Assembly: GCF_026229185.1 (NCBI RefSeq)
Contig: NZ_JAGGJA010000001.1
Coordinates: forward strand, 124,001 to 188,000
Reading direction: 5' to 3'
Length of the DNA: 64,000 nucleotides
From: Fodinibius salsisoli
GTDB taxonomy: Bacteria; Bacteroidota; Rhodothermia; Balneolales; Balneolaceae
Position 1 is the first letter of the stretch. Each line of letters opens with the position of its first letter. The translations under genes were made by a program, and so were the position numbers. The notes under the pieces are model-generated. The model did not search any database and was not told the DNA's origin. It saw nothing but the letters and a program-made list of their open reading frames with translations. Positions 19,575 to 28,129 of this stretch are shown one piece after another.

Positions 19575-19701
19575 TCTCCCCTCGAGGGGAGAGCCGTCCC
19601 GATTTTTCGGGAGGAGGGGTGTTTGGCCATCCTAAATAACACCTCCCGACCCAATTCGGCTTAAAAAAGCCAAATTGGGCCACCCTCCTGAAGGAGGGAT
19701 T
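19575..19701. repeat. GC-rich palindromic intergenic element, copy B
   Basis: A composite palindromic element of about 127 bp lies in the gap between the CE12 and PL26 genes. It includes the perfect palindrome TCTCCCCTCGAGGGGAGA (19575-19592), the stem TCCCGA/TCGGGA just after it, the pair GGAGGGGTGTT/AACACCTCC, the stem CCCAATTCGGCTT/AGCCAAATTGGG, and a closing CCCTCCTGAAGGAGGG. It could fold into a multi-branched RNA between two co-directional genes. Confidence 0.8.
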
Positions 19702-19769
19702 TTCTGGGAACCCTTGGTTAAAACATCCTTTATCTCAGACTCAAAGTAGTTATATAAATTACAGCCTCC

Positions 19770-21413
19770 TTATTCTACAGGCCTCAACCGGTAAACCCGA
19801 AAATCTGAATAGATGTGATGGGTATTCACCAGCCGAAAGCCAAACCATCCTTCCTCATATGCGAGGAACCGCTCGTTAGTATATCTCACTTCTTTAATAC
19901 TTCCATCAGTATTCGTGATCTTTACCATATCTCCGTTACGTATTTCATAAAAAACCTTACCATCCACGATGTATTGAATAACATCGTCAAAGACAACCAG
20001 CTGTATTGTATACGTCCTGTTCGGTTTAATAAGATACTCTTCCTGTCCATCTCTGCTTGTGAGAGCGAGGTGATTAGCAGGCTCGCCGTCTTGGGTGCGT
20101 GGGTATCGCCTGAATCGTGTCGTGGTATTGTCCCGTCCCCCCATACTTGCATAATAACCCTGCTGTTTGTGATAGGAGGTAAATGCCCCGGTATATTTGT
20201 CCTGATCAAACAGGGCGTCAGGAATCTTTGGATCCGAGGCATGCCAAAAAACATTGATGTCACGAACGACGATCCCCAGCTCATCTACGTAGGTTGAAGG
20301 AGCTTTGACCTTGTACGTAATTGCAACATTACCGCTAAACTTCTTTTTATTCCAGATGGTCGCTCCTCGTCCCGGCACTAATACTTCCAAAAAGCCATTC
20401 CAAAAGTCTACGCGTGGCTGGATGGGAGAATTCGCCTCTTCTATTTGAACCCCCCACACATCCGGATCGTCAAAATCACTTTGATACATAAGCTCACCAA
20501 CCTCAAAAAGCCCCTCTCCATAACCGGTTACAACGGGACGCGAAGCCTCTTCTGCCTTATTCCGGCGGGACGTCACTTTATCAGCTTTATCAGAAAACCA
20601 ATCACTCACCGGATTTTCTTGCAACCCTTTCAAAGCCGCTACGACCATCTTCGCACTAAATTGGGCTCCGGTACGCGTTGTATGCACCCGATCGTCCGAG
20701 AAGAACTTCTGCTTTTTTGCTTCACCCACTTCCTGGTATCCCTGAGTAATGATGTCGTTTAAATCCAGGAAAGGGACTCCTTCGGTCGTAGCTACTTGCT
20801 CGGCCCATGTTGCAAATTGCTCCTCATCATCAATTACATCTCCGTTCGTCGGTACCAGCGAACAGATGACTGGAATTGCTCCCCGGCTTCGAATATCCGA
20901 AATATAGGTTCGTAGATAGGAGCCATAGGTACGGACTGTTTCATCTTGGCGCGTCAGTTTATTGAAAATGTCTCTTTTTTCACTACCAATGCCATCCAAA
21001 ACGCCCCGGGCGCGACTGGTGTCGTTCACCGGACTGGCATCGTTATGTCCAAATTGGATGATGACTGCATCCCCGGCATCCAATAACTCGAGTTGCTGAT
21101 CCCAATAGCCCTGTGTGATATAGGTCCTGCTGCTACGTCCCCCCAGCGCCCGATTCACCACATTCACTTTGGTTGAGTCAAAATAAGCTCCCAGAAAACT
21201 TCCCCATCCCCATTTGCCGTTTGATCCGTCCCCGCTTCCATTCCTTACGGTGGAATCTCCCACCAGGTAAATAGAGGGTACGTTAGCATTAGCAGCTTTG
21301 GGCAGCAGGATGTCACGTTCATTGGCGTTCTGGGAATGAGCCGAGCCGACAAACAGGATTCCAATAATAAGTAACGAGCAACTGCATACCCCGAACTTCT
21401 TTAAATAAGACAT
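19770..21413 (-). CDS. CE12 rhamnogalacturonan acetylesterase with C-terminal DUF6250-like domain
   Basis: A 547-aa exported protein with two domains. The N-terminal SGNH hydrolase has the CE12 blocks: GDST with the nucleophile Ser54, the oxyanion Gly91 (RALGGRSSRTY), QFGHND with Asn124, and the Asp241/His244 pair in SDDRVHTT. The C-terminal half (about residue 300 on) is a concanavalin-like beta-sandwich resembling DUF6250, often fused to such esterases. It would remove acetyl groups from rhamnogalacturonan so that the lyases can act. The frame is open to 21467, but the start at Met19 (21413) gives a standard signal peptide ending near SAHSQ. A hairpin terminator lies between it and the upstream SusD gene. 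Confidence 0.92.
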   Translation of the reverse strand: MSYLKKFGVCSCSLLIIGILFVGSAHSQNANERDILLPKAANANVPSIYLVGDSTVRNGSGDGSNGKWGWGSFLGAYFDSTKVNVVNRALGGRSSRTYITQGYWDQQLELLDAGDAVIIQFGHNDASPVNDTSRARGVLDGIGSEKRDIFNKLTRQDETVRTYGSYLRTYISDIRSRGAIPVICSLVPTNGDVIDDEEQFATWAEQVATTEGVPFLDLNDIITQGYQEVGEAKKQKFFSDDRVHTTRTGAQFSAKMVVAALKGLQENPVSDWFSDKADKVTSRRNKAEEASRPVVTGYGEGLFEVGELMYQSDFDDPDVWGVQIEEANSPIQPRVDFWNGFLEVLVPGRGATIWNKKKFSGNVAITYKVKAPSTYVDELGIVVRDINVFWHASDPKIPDALFDQDKYTGAFTSYHKQQGYYASMGGRDNTTTRFRRYPRTQDGEPANHLALTSRDGQEEYLIKPNRTYTIQLVVFDDVIQYIVDGKVFYEIRNGDMVKITNTDGSIKEVRYTNERFLAYEEGWFGFRLVNTHHIYSDFRVYRLRPVE

Positions 21414-21456
21414 GCTAATATTATAGAATATGTTAACAACAAACATTGTGTAGCTT

Positions 21457-21502
21457 AAAAAAGCCACGCCAGAATTATAGGCAGCTACCTATAACTCTGG
21501 CG
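21457..21502 (-). terminator. Intrinsic terminator or attenuator between SusD and CE12 genes
   Basis: Read on the minus strand, the arms CGCCAGAGTTATAGG (21502-21488) and CCTATAATTCTGGCG (21481-21467) form a 15-bp stem with one mismatched pair and a 6-base loop. A short GTGGC spacer and six Ts (21462-21457) follow. It is the most convincing intrinsic terminator in the locus. Because it sits 29 bp after the SusD stop with enzyme genes downstream, it probably reduces enzyme transcripts relative to SusC/SusD. Confidence 0.82.
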
Positions 21503-21530
21503 GAGCAGTATAAATGTAGTTTCTACCTAA

Positions 21531-23102
21531 TTAGTATCCAGGGTTTTGATCTAAATTTGAATTTGCATCCAAAGCCTCCGTGGGGATAGGGAATAACCTG
21601 CGGTACTCTTCGGATGGCTCCTTAAACTCCCACGAGCTATTGGTAAACTGACCGAAGCGGATTAGGTCTCGTCTTCGCGACATCTCAAAAGCAAGCTCTC
21701 GTCCACGCTCATCCAGGATGTCCTGCAGGGTCAGAGAAGTTAGAGGTGAAGCATTACTTCGCTCTCTTACCCTGTTTACCAGCGCTAACGGATTACCAGT
21801 GCCTGACCGCAACTGGGCTTCAGCCTTGACAAGCAGGATATCCGCATATCGAATCCATGCGATATCGTTACTGGCATCACCGCCATCGGTATTGGGATCA
21901 AGCCCCCATTTTATCCATTTAACACCTGCATTCATCGGCTGATTTCGAAGGCCGTCAGCTTTGATAATTTCATAGGGTACAGGTCCTTGGTCCGACTCTC
22001 CTTCAACATATAACTCTGAGTTTCCATCCGGCACAATGCGTTCTACCATAACGGTATCGCCGGTACGGGGATCAGTCAGTGGTCCCGGGGTAAGGAACAT
22101 CTCTTTCCTAACATCTTGGTCTTCATATAACTCCACTACAGAAGGACGAGTCCCAAAACCATTTTGCGGAGTAAAGGGCAGGTCAAACAAGCCACCGGTA
22201 ATACCGGGAAGCACTTTCAGCACAAAAGGATGCCCGATCCCACCCGTTTCGTTGGGCGTATAGACACTGCCGAAAATCATTTCTTCGTTATTACTATTAT
22301 CCGCTGCAAAATTGGCGTGATAATCATCGAGCAAACGATAGGCACCAGAATTTATCACCTGGTCGGCATACTCTATAGCCATATCGTATTGAGCATCGCC
22401 GGTATAAACCTCAGCATTAAGATAGGTCGTTGCTATAAGGGCATAGACGGCTTCCTTGGTGAGACGGCCGTAATATTCTGCCCCGACATCATTAGCAGAG
22501 GGTAATACTTCTGCTGCAGCAGACAGTTCTTCGATGACAAAATCAAAAACTTCTGTCCGTGTGTTCTGCGTAGGCAGATTATTGGGATCCACTTTGGGCT
22601 CTGTAAAGATGGGTACATTTCCATAGAGATCCATTAGGTAAAAATAGGCATAAGCACGTAGTGCTCGTAACTCAGCAATGGGACCTTCCAGCCCATCCAG
22701 ATCGGAGCTGCGTAATGAACTGATCAAGGCATTTGCCTGACCGACGGTACCAAAAAGTTGATTCCAGAAATCGCCAATCCAAGCATGCGAGGGCGTCCAC
22801 TCATGGCGGGCCAGATTATGGAAATCAGGTCCATCCCACCACCCCTGAATTTTGGCATGAACCACCACCTGGTCGGTAGTAAGCTCTAAAACACGGTAAG
22901 GAGGACCCATACTCGAGATAGTAGCAAAATCTCTATAGACTCCAGACAGCGAGGTTAGGATTGATGACTCATTATCGTAATAATTATCCGGGGTAAACAC
23001 AGAATGCGGTTGTTCCTGTAACTCACAAGCCGGGAATATAACTAATAGCGCTACAGCTAACATAAGCAGCTGCTTATTTATTCTTTTCATTGATTCTTTC
23101 AT
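21531..23102 (-). CDS. SusD/RagB family outer-membrane lipoprotein (second pair)
   Basis: The glycan-binding lipoprotein lid of a SusC/SusD outer-membrane importer, about 523 aa. A lipoprotein signal ends at IFPAC, followed by the TPR-rich SusD body (WIGDFWNQLFGTVGQANALI, LRALRAYAYFYLMDLYGNVPI) and the C-terminal signature RRRDLIRFG and LFPIPTEALDANSNLDQNPGY. The start is placed at 23102 (Met8 of the open frame); Met12 (23090) is equally plausible. It follows the SusC gene by 44 bp and is ended by the hairpin at 21457-21502. The partner SusC has no STN domain, so this pair is not expected to signal through a FecR protein. Confidence 0.95.
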   Translation of the reverse strand: MKESMKRINKQLLMLAVALLVIFPACELQEQPHSVFTPDNYYDNESSILTSLSGVYRDFATISSMGPPYRVLELTTDQVVVHAKIQGWWDGPDFHNLARHEWTPSHAWIGDFWNQLFGTVGQANALISSLRSSDLDGLEGPIAELRALRAYAYFYLMDLYGNVPIFTEPKVDPNNLPTQNTRTEVFDFVIEELSAAAEVLPSANDVGAEYYGRLTKEAVYALIATTYLNAEVYTGDAQYDMAIEYADQVINSGAYRLLDDYHANFAADNSNNEEMIFGSVYTPNETGGIGHPFVLKVLPGITGGLFDLPFTPQNGFGTRPSVVELYEDQDVRKEMFLTPGPLTDPRTGDTVMVERIVPDGNSELYVEGESDQGPVPYEIIKADGLRNQPMNAGVKWIKWGLDPNTDGGDASNDIAWIRYADILLVKAEAQLRSGTGNPLALVNRVRERSNASPLTSLTLQDILDERGRELAFEMSRRRDLIRFGQFTNSSWEFKEPSEEYRRLFPIPTEALDANSNLDQNPGY

Positions 23103-23146
23103 AATACTATAAGCTTTTGACATTCATTTTGTATCGTATATCGGTT

Positions 23147-26100
23147 CTAAAACGATAAATTTACTCCCAACTGAAAGACGCGCGGTCGAGGGTAGGCTAA
23201 GTAATCAATACCTACGGGAGCAGATCCCCCGGTGTTGGTATTGGTTTGTACTTCGGGATCAAATCCTGAGTATCCGGTGATTACAAATAAGTTTTGACCG
23301 GTAGCATATAATCGAGCTTTGGAGACCAACGGCAATGAGGAAGTATCAAAGTTATAACCAAGCGTCAGGTTAGCCAGCCTTAAATAGCTTCCATCTTCTA
23401 ACCATTGAGAAGAAAACTGGGCAGTTTGCTCCGGACTTAATCCGTTCTGCTGTCTTTCCAAAGCTGTTTCCAGCACATTGCTACCCGGCAAAAGGTTGGT
23501 ATATGAAAATTCAGCAGCCGTATTGTTAAACACATCGTTGCCTATGGTCCCTCTCATGGTCACCGAGGCATCGAACCGTCTCCATCGAACGGAGTTCGTC
23601 CAGCCGTAGGTGAAATCCGGATTAGGATCGCCGATTTTTACAAGGTCAGCGCTACCGTCTCCGTCTTCATCCAGATATGTTTCCTGTCCGTTTTCATCGA
23701 GGCCGGTATACTTACGCCCCCAGAAAGTATTTAAGGGCAAGCCCGGCTTAATAATTTGGGTATAACCGTTTGAGGAACTGACGACTCCTGAAAGCGGACC
23801 GGTTCGAAAATAGTCGCGCTCGTACTGCTCATTTGAAAGCGAGATGACCTCATTTTCGTTGGTAGACCAGTTAACACTACTGTTCCAAATCAGGTCACCA
23901 CTTTGTATAATATCTGCATTCAGCGAAACTTCCAGGCCTTTATTTTCAACTTCGCCGACATTCGCCCACTGCGTATTCACTACCGAAGGGGCAGCCGTTG
24001 AGAAACTGAGCAAAAGATCGGTGGTCTTTTTCATATAATAATCGACTGATCCGGAGAGACGTCCCTGCCACAAACCGAAATCGAGACCAACATTTGTTTG
24101 CGTTGTTCGCTCCCATTTGAGATCGGGGTTGGCATAATTGCTGGGAAGCACGCTTGGAACGGCCTGCCCACCCAGTGAATATGTAGAAGAACCCGCAATG
24201 GAAAGCTGTTCCATAAAAAGGTTGTTGGGAATCTCCTGATTTCCGGTAACGCCATACCCCAGTCGAAACTTCAGGTTGTTAATAGCATCAACATTAAAGA
24301 AATCTTCCTCCGTAATATTCCATGCAACAGCACTGGATGGGAAAAGTCCCCAGCGGTTATTAGGACCAAACCGACTTGACCCATCACGCCGCAGTGTAAA
24401 AGTAAAGTTATAGCGATCCATCAGACGGTAGTTTAACCGACCATACACCGAGGCCAGCCTGTTAGCCGACTTACCGGATGTATTAACCAGTGTACTTCCT
24501 GATTGAATAAGATTCCATTTTACAGCATCCGAAGAAAAGTCATTGGCCTGCGTAAAAGTACTATTAACGACAAAGCGCTGAAATGAATAGCCTGCCAAGA
24601 AATTGATATAACTATTCTCCGATATATCATTCACATAATTGACCGTGGTCTCTATGAGGTTGCTCTCATTTTGTACTTTGTTGATCGAAGCGCGTCCATT
24701 TTCACTTGCCCCCACCGGATGCGAGGCCGGCACAAAACTATACCGGTTAAGGTCTTCCCTGTTATGACCCAGATTTACTGATACACTCAGTGTTTCCATC
24801 AGATCGTAGGTTAACTTCACATCACCCAGCAGCGTATTTCGTTCAGTAACATCTTCCAGCTGTTGCCATGAAACCGGATTAACGCGCAACTCTCCAATCT
24901 GGTAGTAACTGCCATCATTGTTATAAACTGGCAGTGTTGGAGACCAACGCAGGGCATCTTTTAACAGGTTACCTCCTTCATTTCCTATATTTGAAGAAAT
25001 AGCCGCATTATTTTGGTCTACTCTTGCTGCCATCAAATTTAAGTTGATCTGCAGCTTATCATCCATCGCTCGCTGTGTTAAGTTGATGCGGCCGGTGTAT
25101 TTCTCCAAATTGGAAGCCAGCGCAATACCCTCCTGATTATTATATCCGACAGAAGCCCGGTAATTGGTATTATCGGAGGTTCCACCAAATGAAATATTGT
25201 GGTTCTGCGATACTGAATTTCGGAACACCTGATCCTGCCATCTGGTTTCGGCTCCTTCATCCGGATATTCAAGTCCATTGTTTTCAGCATAACCCACATA
25301 CTGATCATGCGAAAGAAATGGCAATTGGCTCGGTAATGTTGAAACATTGACATAGCCATTGTAACTCACGGTTGTCTCAGAATAATTTTTTGTCGTAATC
25401 ATAATGACGCCATTCGCTCCCCGTGACCCATAAATTGCTGTAGCAGAAGCGTCCTTCAGGATGTCGATGGACTCAATATCTGATGGGTTCAGTGTGTTGA
25501 GGGGATTTGAAGGCATAGAATTAAAAGGAGAGGTCGATGAAGCCCCCGCGATGTTAATATAATTATCTGTAGAAGCCGTCTGCACCGGTACCCCATCAAT
25601 TACATATAGCGGATCATTGCCGGCAGAAATAGAACTTGATCCCCGGATACGAACTTCCGAAGCAGCACCCGGTGCTCCACTGCTCTCTACAATATTTACC
25701 CCGGCGACCTTGCCCTGCATGAGCTGTTCTGGTGCAAGAGATACACCGGCATTAAAGTCATCTGAGTTCACCGACGATATCGATCCTGTCACATCCTGGC
25801 GTCGTTGCGTGCCGTACCCAACGACGACCATCTCTTCACCCGTGATAGCCTGGGGCTGCAAGCTCACTTCAATTTGCTCTCTGCCGTTAATGGGCACCTC
25901 TGTTGTTTGATACCCTACGAATGAAAATATCAGTGTATCTTGTAGCGAAGGCACATTAAGCTCATACCTCCCTTCCCCATCGGTAGAAATACCGGTGGTT
26001 GTACCTTTTACTACTACATTAACACCTGGCAAGCTTTCTCCTGTCTGTTGATCAATAACCTGGCCTTCTACCGTAGTTTCCTGACCAAAAGCAGGAGTGG

Positions 26101-26170
26101 TCCACACTAACACTCCCAATAACATTAAAATCCATTGGGATAAAACGTTAAAACTAACTTTCTCTTTCAT
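23147..26170 (-). CDS. SusC/RagA family TonB-dependent transporter without STN domain
   Basis: An outer-membrane TonB-dependent glycan importer, about 1007 aa from Met19 of the open frame (26170), the start that gives a proper signal peptide (MKEKVSFNVL, cut near AFGQ). Domains in order are a carboxypeptidase-regulatory-like domain (VEGQVIDQQTGESLPGVNVVVKG), the SusC TonB-box/plug segment (EEMVVVGYGTQRRQDVTGS, then RIRGSSSISAGNDPLYVIDGVPV), and the 22-strand barrel ending VFQLGVNLSF. Unlike the two other SusC proteins here it has no N-terminal STN domain, so control by an ECF/FecR pair is unlikely. A LacI-type palindrome 34 bp upstream fits a repressor instead. It is the first gene of the downstream half of the locus. 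Confidence 0.96.
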   Translation of the reverse strand: MKEKVSFNVLSQWILMLLGVLVWTTPAFGQETTVEGQVIDQQTGESLPGVNVVVKGTTTGISTDGEGRYELNVPSLQDTLIFSFVGYQTTEVPINGREQIEVSLQPQAITGEEMVVVGYGTQRRQDVTGSISSVNSDDFNAGVSLAPEQLMQGKVAGVNIVESSGAPGAASEVRIRGSSSISAGNDPLYVIDGVPVQTASTDNYINIAGASSTSPFNSMPSNPLNTLNPSDIESIDILKDASATAIYGSRGANGVIMITTKNYSETTVSYNGYVNVSTLPSQLPFLSHDQYVGYAENNGLEYPDEGAETRWQDQVFRNSVSQNHNISFGGTSDNTNYRASVGYNNQEGIALASNLEKYTGRINLTQRAMDDKLQINLNLMAARVDQNNAAISSNIGNEGGNLLKDALRWSPTLPVYNNDGSYYQIGELRVNPVSWQQLEDVTERNTLLGDVKLTYDLMETLSVSVNLGHNREDLNRYSFVPASHPVGASENGRASINKVQNESNLIETTVNYVNDISENSYINFLAGYSFQRFVVNSTFTQANDFSSDAVKWNLIQSGSTLVNTSGKSANRLASVYGRLNYRLMDRYNFTFTLRRDGSSRFGPNNRWGLFPSSAVAWNITEEDFFNVDAINNLKFRLGYGVTGNQEIPNNLFMEQLSIAGSSTYSLGGQAVPSVLPSNYANPDLKWERTTQTNVGLDFGLWQGRLSGSVDYYMKKTTDLLLSFSTAAPSVVNTQWANVGEVENKGLEVSLNADIIQSGDLIWNSSVNWSTNENEVISLSNEQYERDYFRTGPLSGVVSSSNGYTQIIKPGLPLNTFWGRKYTGLDENGQETYLDEDGDGSADLVKIGDPNPDFTYGWTNSVRWRRFDASVTMRGTIGNDVFNNTAAEFSYTNLLPGSNVLETALERQQNGLSPEQTAQFSSQWLEDGSYLRLANLTLGYNFDTSSLPLVSKARLYATGQNLFVITGYSGFDPEVQTNTNTGGSAPVGIDYLAYPRPRVFQLGVNLSF

Positions 26171-26204
26171 GACCCTATATTTTTGGTGAATATTGCTGAT
26201 CCTT

Positions 26205-26224
26205 TTGTACAATCGATTGCACAA
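26205..26224. promoter_or_regulatory. LacI-type operator palindrome, site 2
   Basis: TTGTACAATCGATTGCACAA is a 20-bp palindrome with a single mismatched pair and a central CG, just upstream of the second SusC gene (34 bp before the ATG at 26170). It shares 17 consecutive bases with the site at 16683-16699, in the same orientation. Two such matches in gaps ahead of pectin-locus genes are strong evidence of a shared operator. I assign it to the LacI family by its form. Confidence 0.75.
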
Positions 26225-26313
26225 TCTTATTACACTTCTTCGTTTATGAAGAGAGGGCGAAACCTATTATCTACTGTCTTTTTATTGGGCCCACTCTCTC
26301 CACTTATAAGTAG

Positions 26314-26640
26314 TTACGATCTCTTGATGGTGGGGCGTCCTTCCATATCATTTTCAATCCGATCGAGAATTAAAGCCGGATCAATGGTATACAGCTTGAT
26401 AGTATGTATTGCAGGCTCCAATCCAGTGAAGATACTTGATTCTGTTGCTGTATTGGACAACACGTTCTGCTTCCATTCTTTACTTCGGCCATGTGTTATA
26501 TCAATAAGCCTACCATCAACCTGTACGCCCAGCTATATCTCAAACTGATCATCAATTGGATGTACCGGAAGAGCAAAAATTCAGGTCTCCCAAGTCAACG
26601 TCCAGCCGCCTGGTGGTACCTGGCTTATGAATAAAATTTT
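26314..26640 (-). pseudogene. Remnant of a GH115-family gene (C-terminal fragment)
   Basis: Reading the minus strand in one frame gives GH115-like C-terminal sequence broken by in-frame stops. After PPGGWTLTWET comes a TGA (26583-26581), then IFALPVHPIDDQFEI, then a TAG (26535-26533), then LGVQVDGRLIDITHGRSKEW and a tail with HTIKLYTIDPALILDRI, before a natural TAA at 26314. In GH115 alpha-glucuronidases the end of the protein has matching blocks (LPTHP, GRSEEWKQNVL, HTLKIYMVDPGVVLDRI). Everything before this segment is missing: the intact GH43 gene ends exactly where the fragment begins. It is a deletion scar and should not be annotated as a working enzyme. The overlapping open frame on the other strand is not a gene. 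Confidence 0.8.
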
Positions 26641-27636
26641 CTATGGTTGATACGGGCCCGTTACGACTATTTTGTCCCCGGAATCATCCACTTCAAAAAG
26701 ATGAGGTATGCGGATGTAGCGCCCGTCTACACTTTTGTGGCTGTGAACCGACATAAGCAACTTTCCTTCAAATGTGCGAAAAAGCATGCCATGCCCGAAA
26801 TTTGGCGGAGTGATTAGCTCCTCTTGGTGTACCCATGGTCCATCCAGTGTACCACTCTCGGAGTATGCCACCCCCTGTACATAATCATCAAAAGCCCAGC
26901 TTGTCCACAACATCCCCAACTTTCCGGTTTGCGTTTCGAATAACCAAGGGCCATCGGTAACCTTGTTGGGGGTTATATTTCCATCTTCATCCCGCTCCTT
27001 GCTCCAGGGAGAATCAGATGCCCGAAACAACACTTCTCCCTCCCCTACAGTACCTGACAAATCAGGTTTCAATTCAATTTTTTCCATGGTCCCGTTCCAG
27101 TTAATCAACCATTCCTCGCAGTAAATCATATACGGTTTGCCATCCTCACCGACCAAAAACGTGCCGTCCAACGTGGGGATATCCGGCGGCAAATACGTAT
27201 CGTCTTCCATGGGGACGTACGGGCCATCAGGTTGGTCACTAACCAATACATGACTGGCACGACGGTTAATGGCATTGCCCTTTACCGTATCGATAACCAC
27301 ATCCCTGTTGGTGAATGTGGCAAAGTAATAATACTTGCCCTGGTATTGATGCAGTTCAGCGGCCCAAATCATTGGACGTGGGCCCATCCATGAGTCAGGA
27401 TCGGTCTCTACAACCTGGTAAGGACCCGTCCAGGTACGCAGGTCCTTGCTTTCCCAAAGCAAGCCCCCCGTTCCGGTCATGTAGTAGGTTTGCGTTTTTT
27501 TATCAGCAAGGATGGCGGGATCGCTGAGCCTGATAGAGTCTAAGGGTACGTCTTCTCGTACTTTGGGTGCCCAATCTTGCGCAAAGAGTGGGGAAAAATT
27601 CAGGAGTAATATAAGTGCGGATAAAATAATTCTCAT
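26641..27636 (-). CDS. GH43 family five-bladed propeller glycosidase
   Basis: An exported 331-aa enzyme with the GH43 fold. A signal peptide ends near PLFAQ (residue 20). The catalytic-base region IRLSDPAIL (Asp39) opens blade one, TLDGTFLVGEDGKPYMIYCEEW lies mid-protein, and TDGPWLFETQTGKLGMLWTSW carries a likely catalytic Glu; the closing blade contains NFGHGMLFRTFEGKLLMSVHSH with a conserved His. Family members are mostly arabinofuranosidases, arabinanases, xylosidases or galactosidases; removal of arabinose or galactose side chains from rhamnogalacturonan is the likely role. The subfamily was not resolved. It lies directly upstream of the GH115 remnant and after a 493-bp gap from the PL1 gene. 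Confidence 0.9.
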   Translation of the reverse strand: MRIILSALILLLNFSPLFAQDWAPKVREDVPLDSIRLSDPAILADKKTQTYYMTGTGGLLWESKDLRTWTGPYQVVETDPDSWMGPRPMIWAAELHQYQGKYYYFATFTNRDVVIDTVKGNAINRRASHVLVSDQPDGPYVPMEDDTYLPPDIPTLDGTFLVGEDGKPYMIYCEEWLINWNGTMEKIELKPDLSGTVGEGEVLFRASDSPWSKERDEDGNITPNKVTDGPWLFETQTGKLGMLWTSWAFDDYVQGVAYSESGTLDGPWVHQEELITPPNFGHGMLFRTFEGKLLMSVHSHKSVDGRYIRIPHLFEVDDSGDKIVVTGPYQP

Positions 27637-28129
27637 CGTTTAAAAATGGTATGTTCGGATTCCAATGTTCAGTGTTTGCCTCCCACCAATATGATTCATC
27701 GGTATAAACTAAATAATTTGCATCTTATGAAGTATAGTATAAAACCTTGAAACACATTGCTGTACTTCATTTAACCTTGTTTTCATCGCTATCTGCGGTA
27801 TATTCTGCAGGAGCTTACAGAAAATCAGCAATAAGTTTATAAACGACTTATCAAACAATGTAAACATCACAAGACGAATAGTTACCCTATCTTTCAGCCG
27901 TGCTTTGAATCGGAGCAGACTTGTAAAACTCTGCTTCTGTCAAAAGTAAATCACACACTGTAGTGTAAGCTTCCCTTTTTCCCGAAGACTTATACCAAGT
28001 TCTATACTATCCTTCATCTTATTAGAGGCGGCGAAGGGAACAATCTACTTTTATTTAAATGATTTTCATCCACATAGGTAGAATAAAAAAATTAGATAGG
28101 CAGATTCCTTCTCTTATTTATGCCTTTTG
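27637..28129. other. Intergenic region between PL1 and GH43 genes
   Basis: The 493 bp hold no credible gene on either strand. Only small inverted repeats are visible, such as AGCAGA/TCTGCT near 27917-27938. No copy of the CAATCGATTG operator is present. It may contain a promoter for GH43, but none could be defined. The length is unusual for this compact locus, and decayed sequence is possible. Confidence 0.45.

Noticed and set aside
26183-26548. Plus-strand open frame over the SusC upstream region
   Set aside because: It is antisense to the GH115 remnant and the operator; the minus strand gives recognisable protein blocks.
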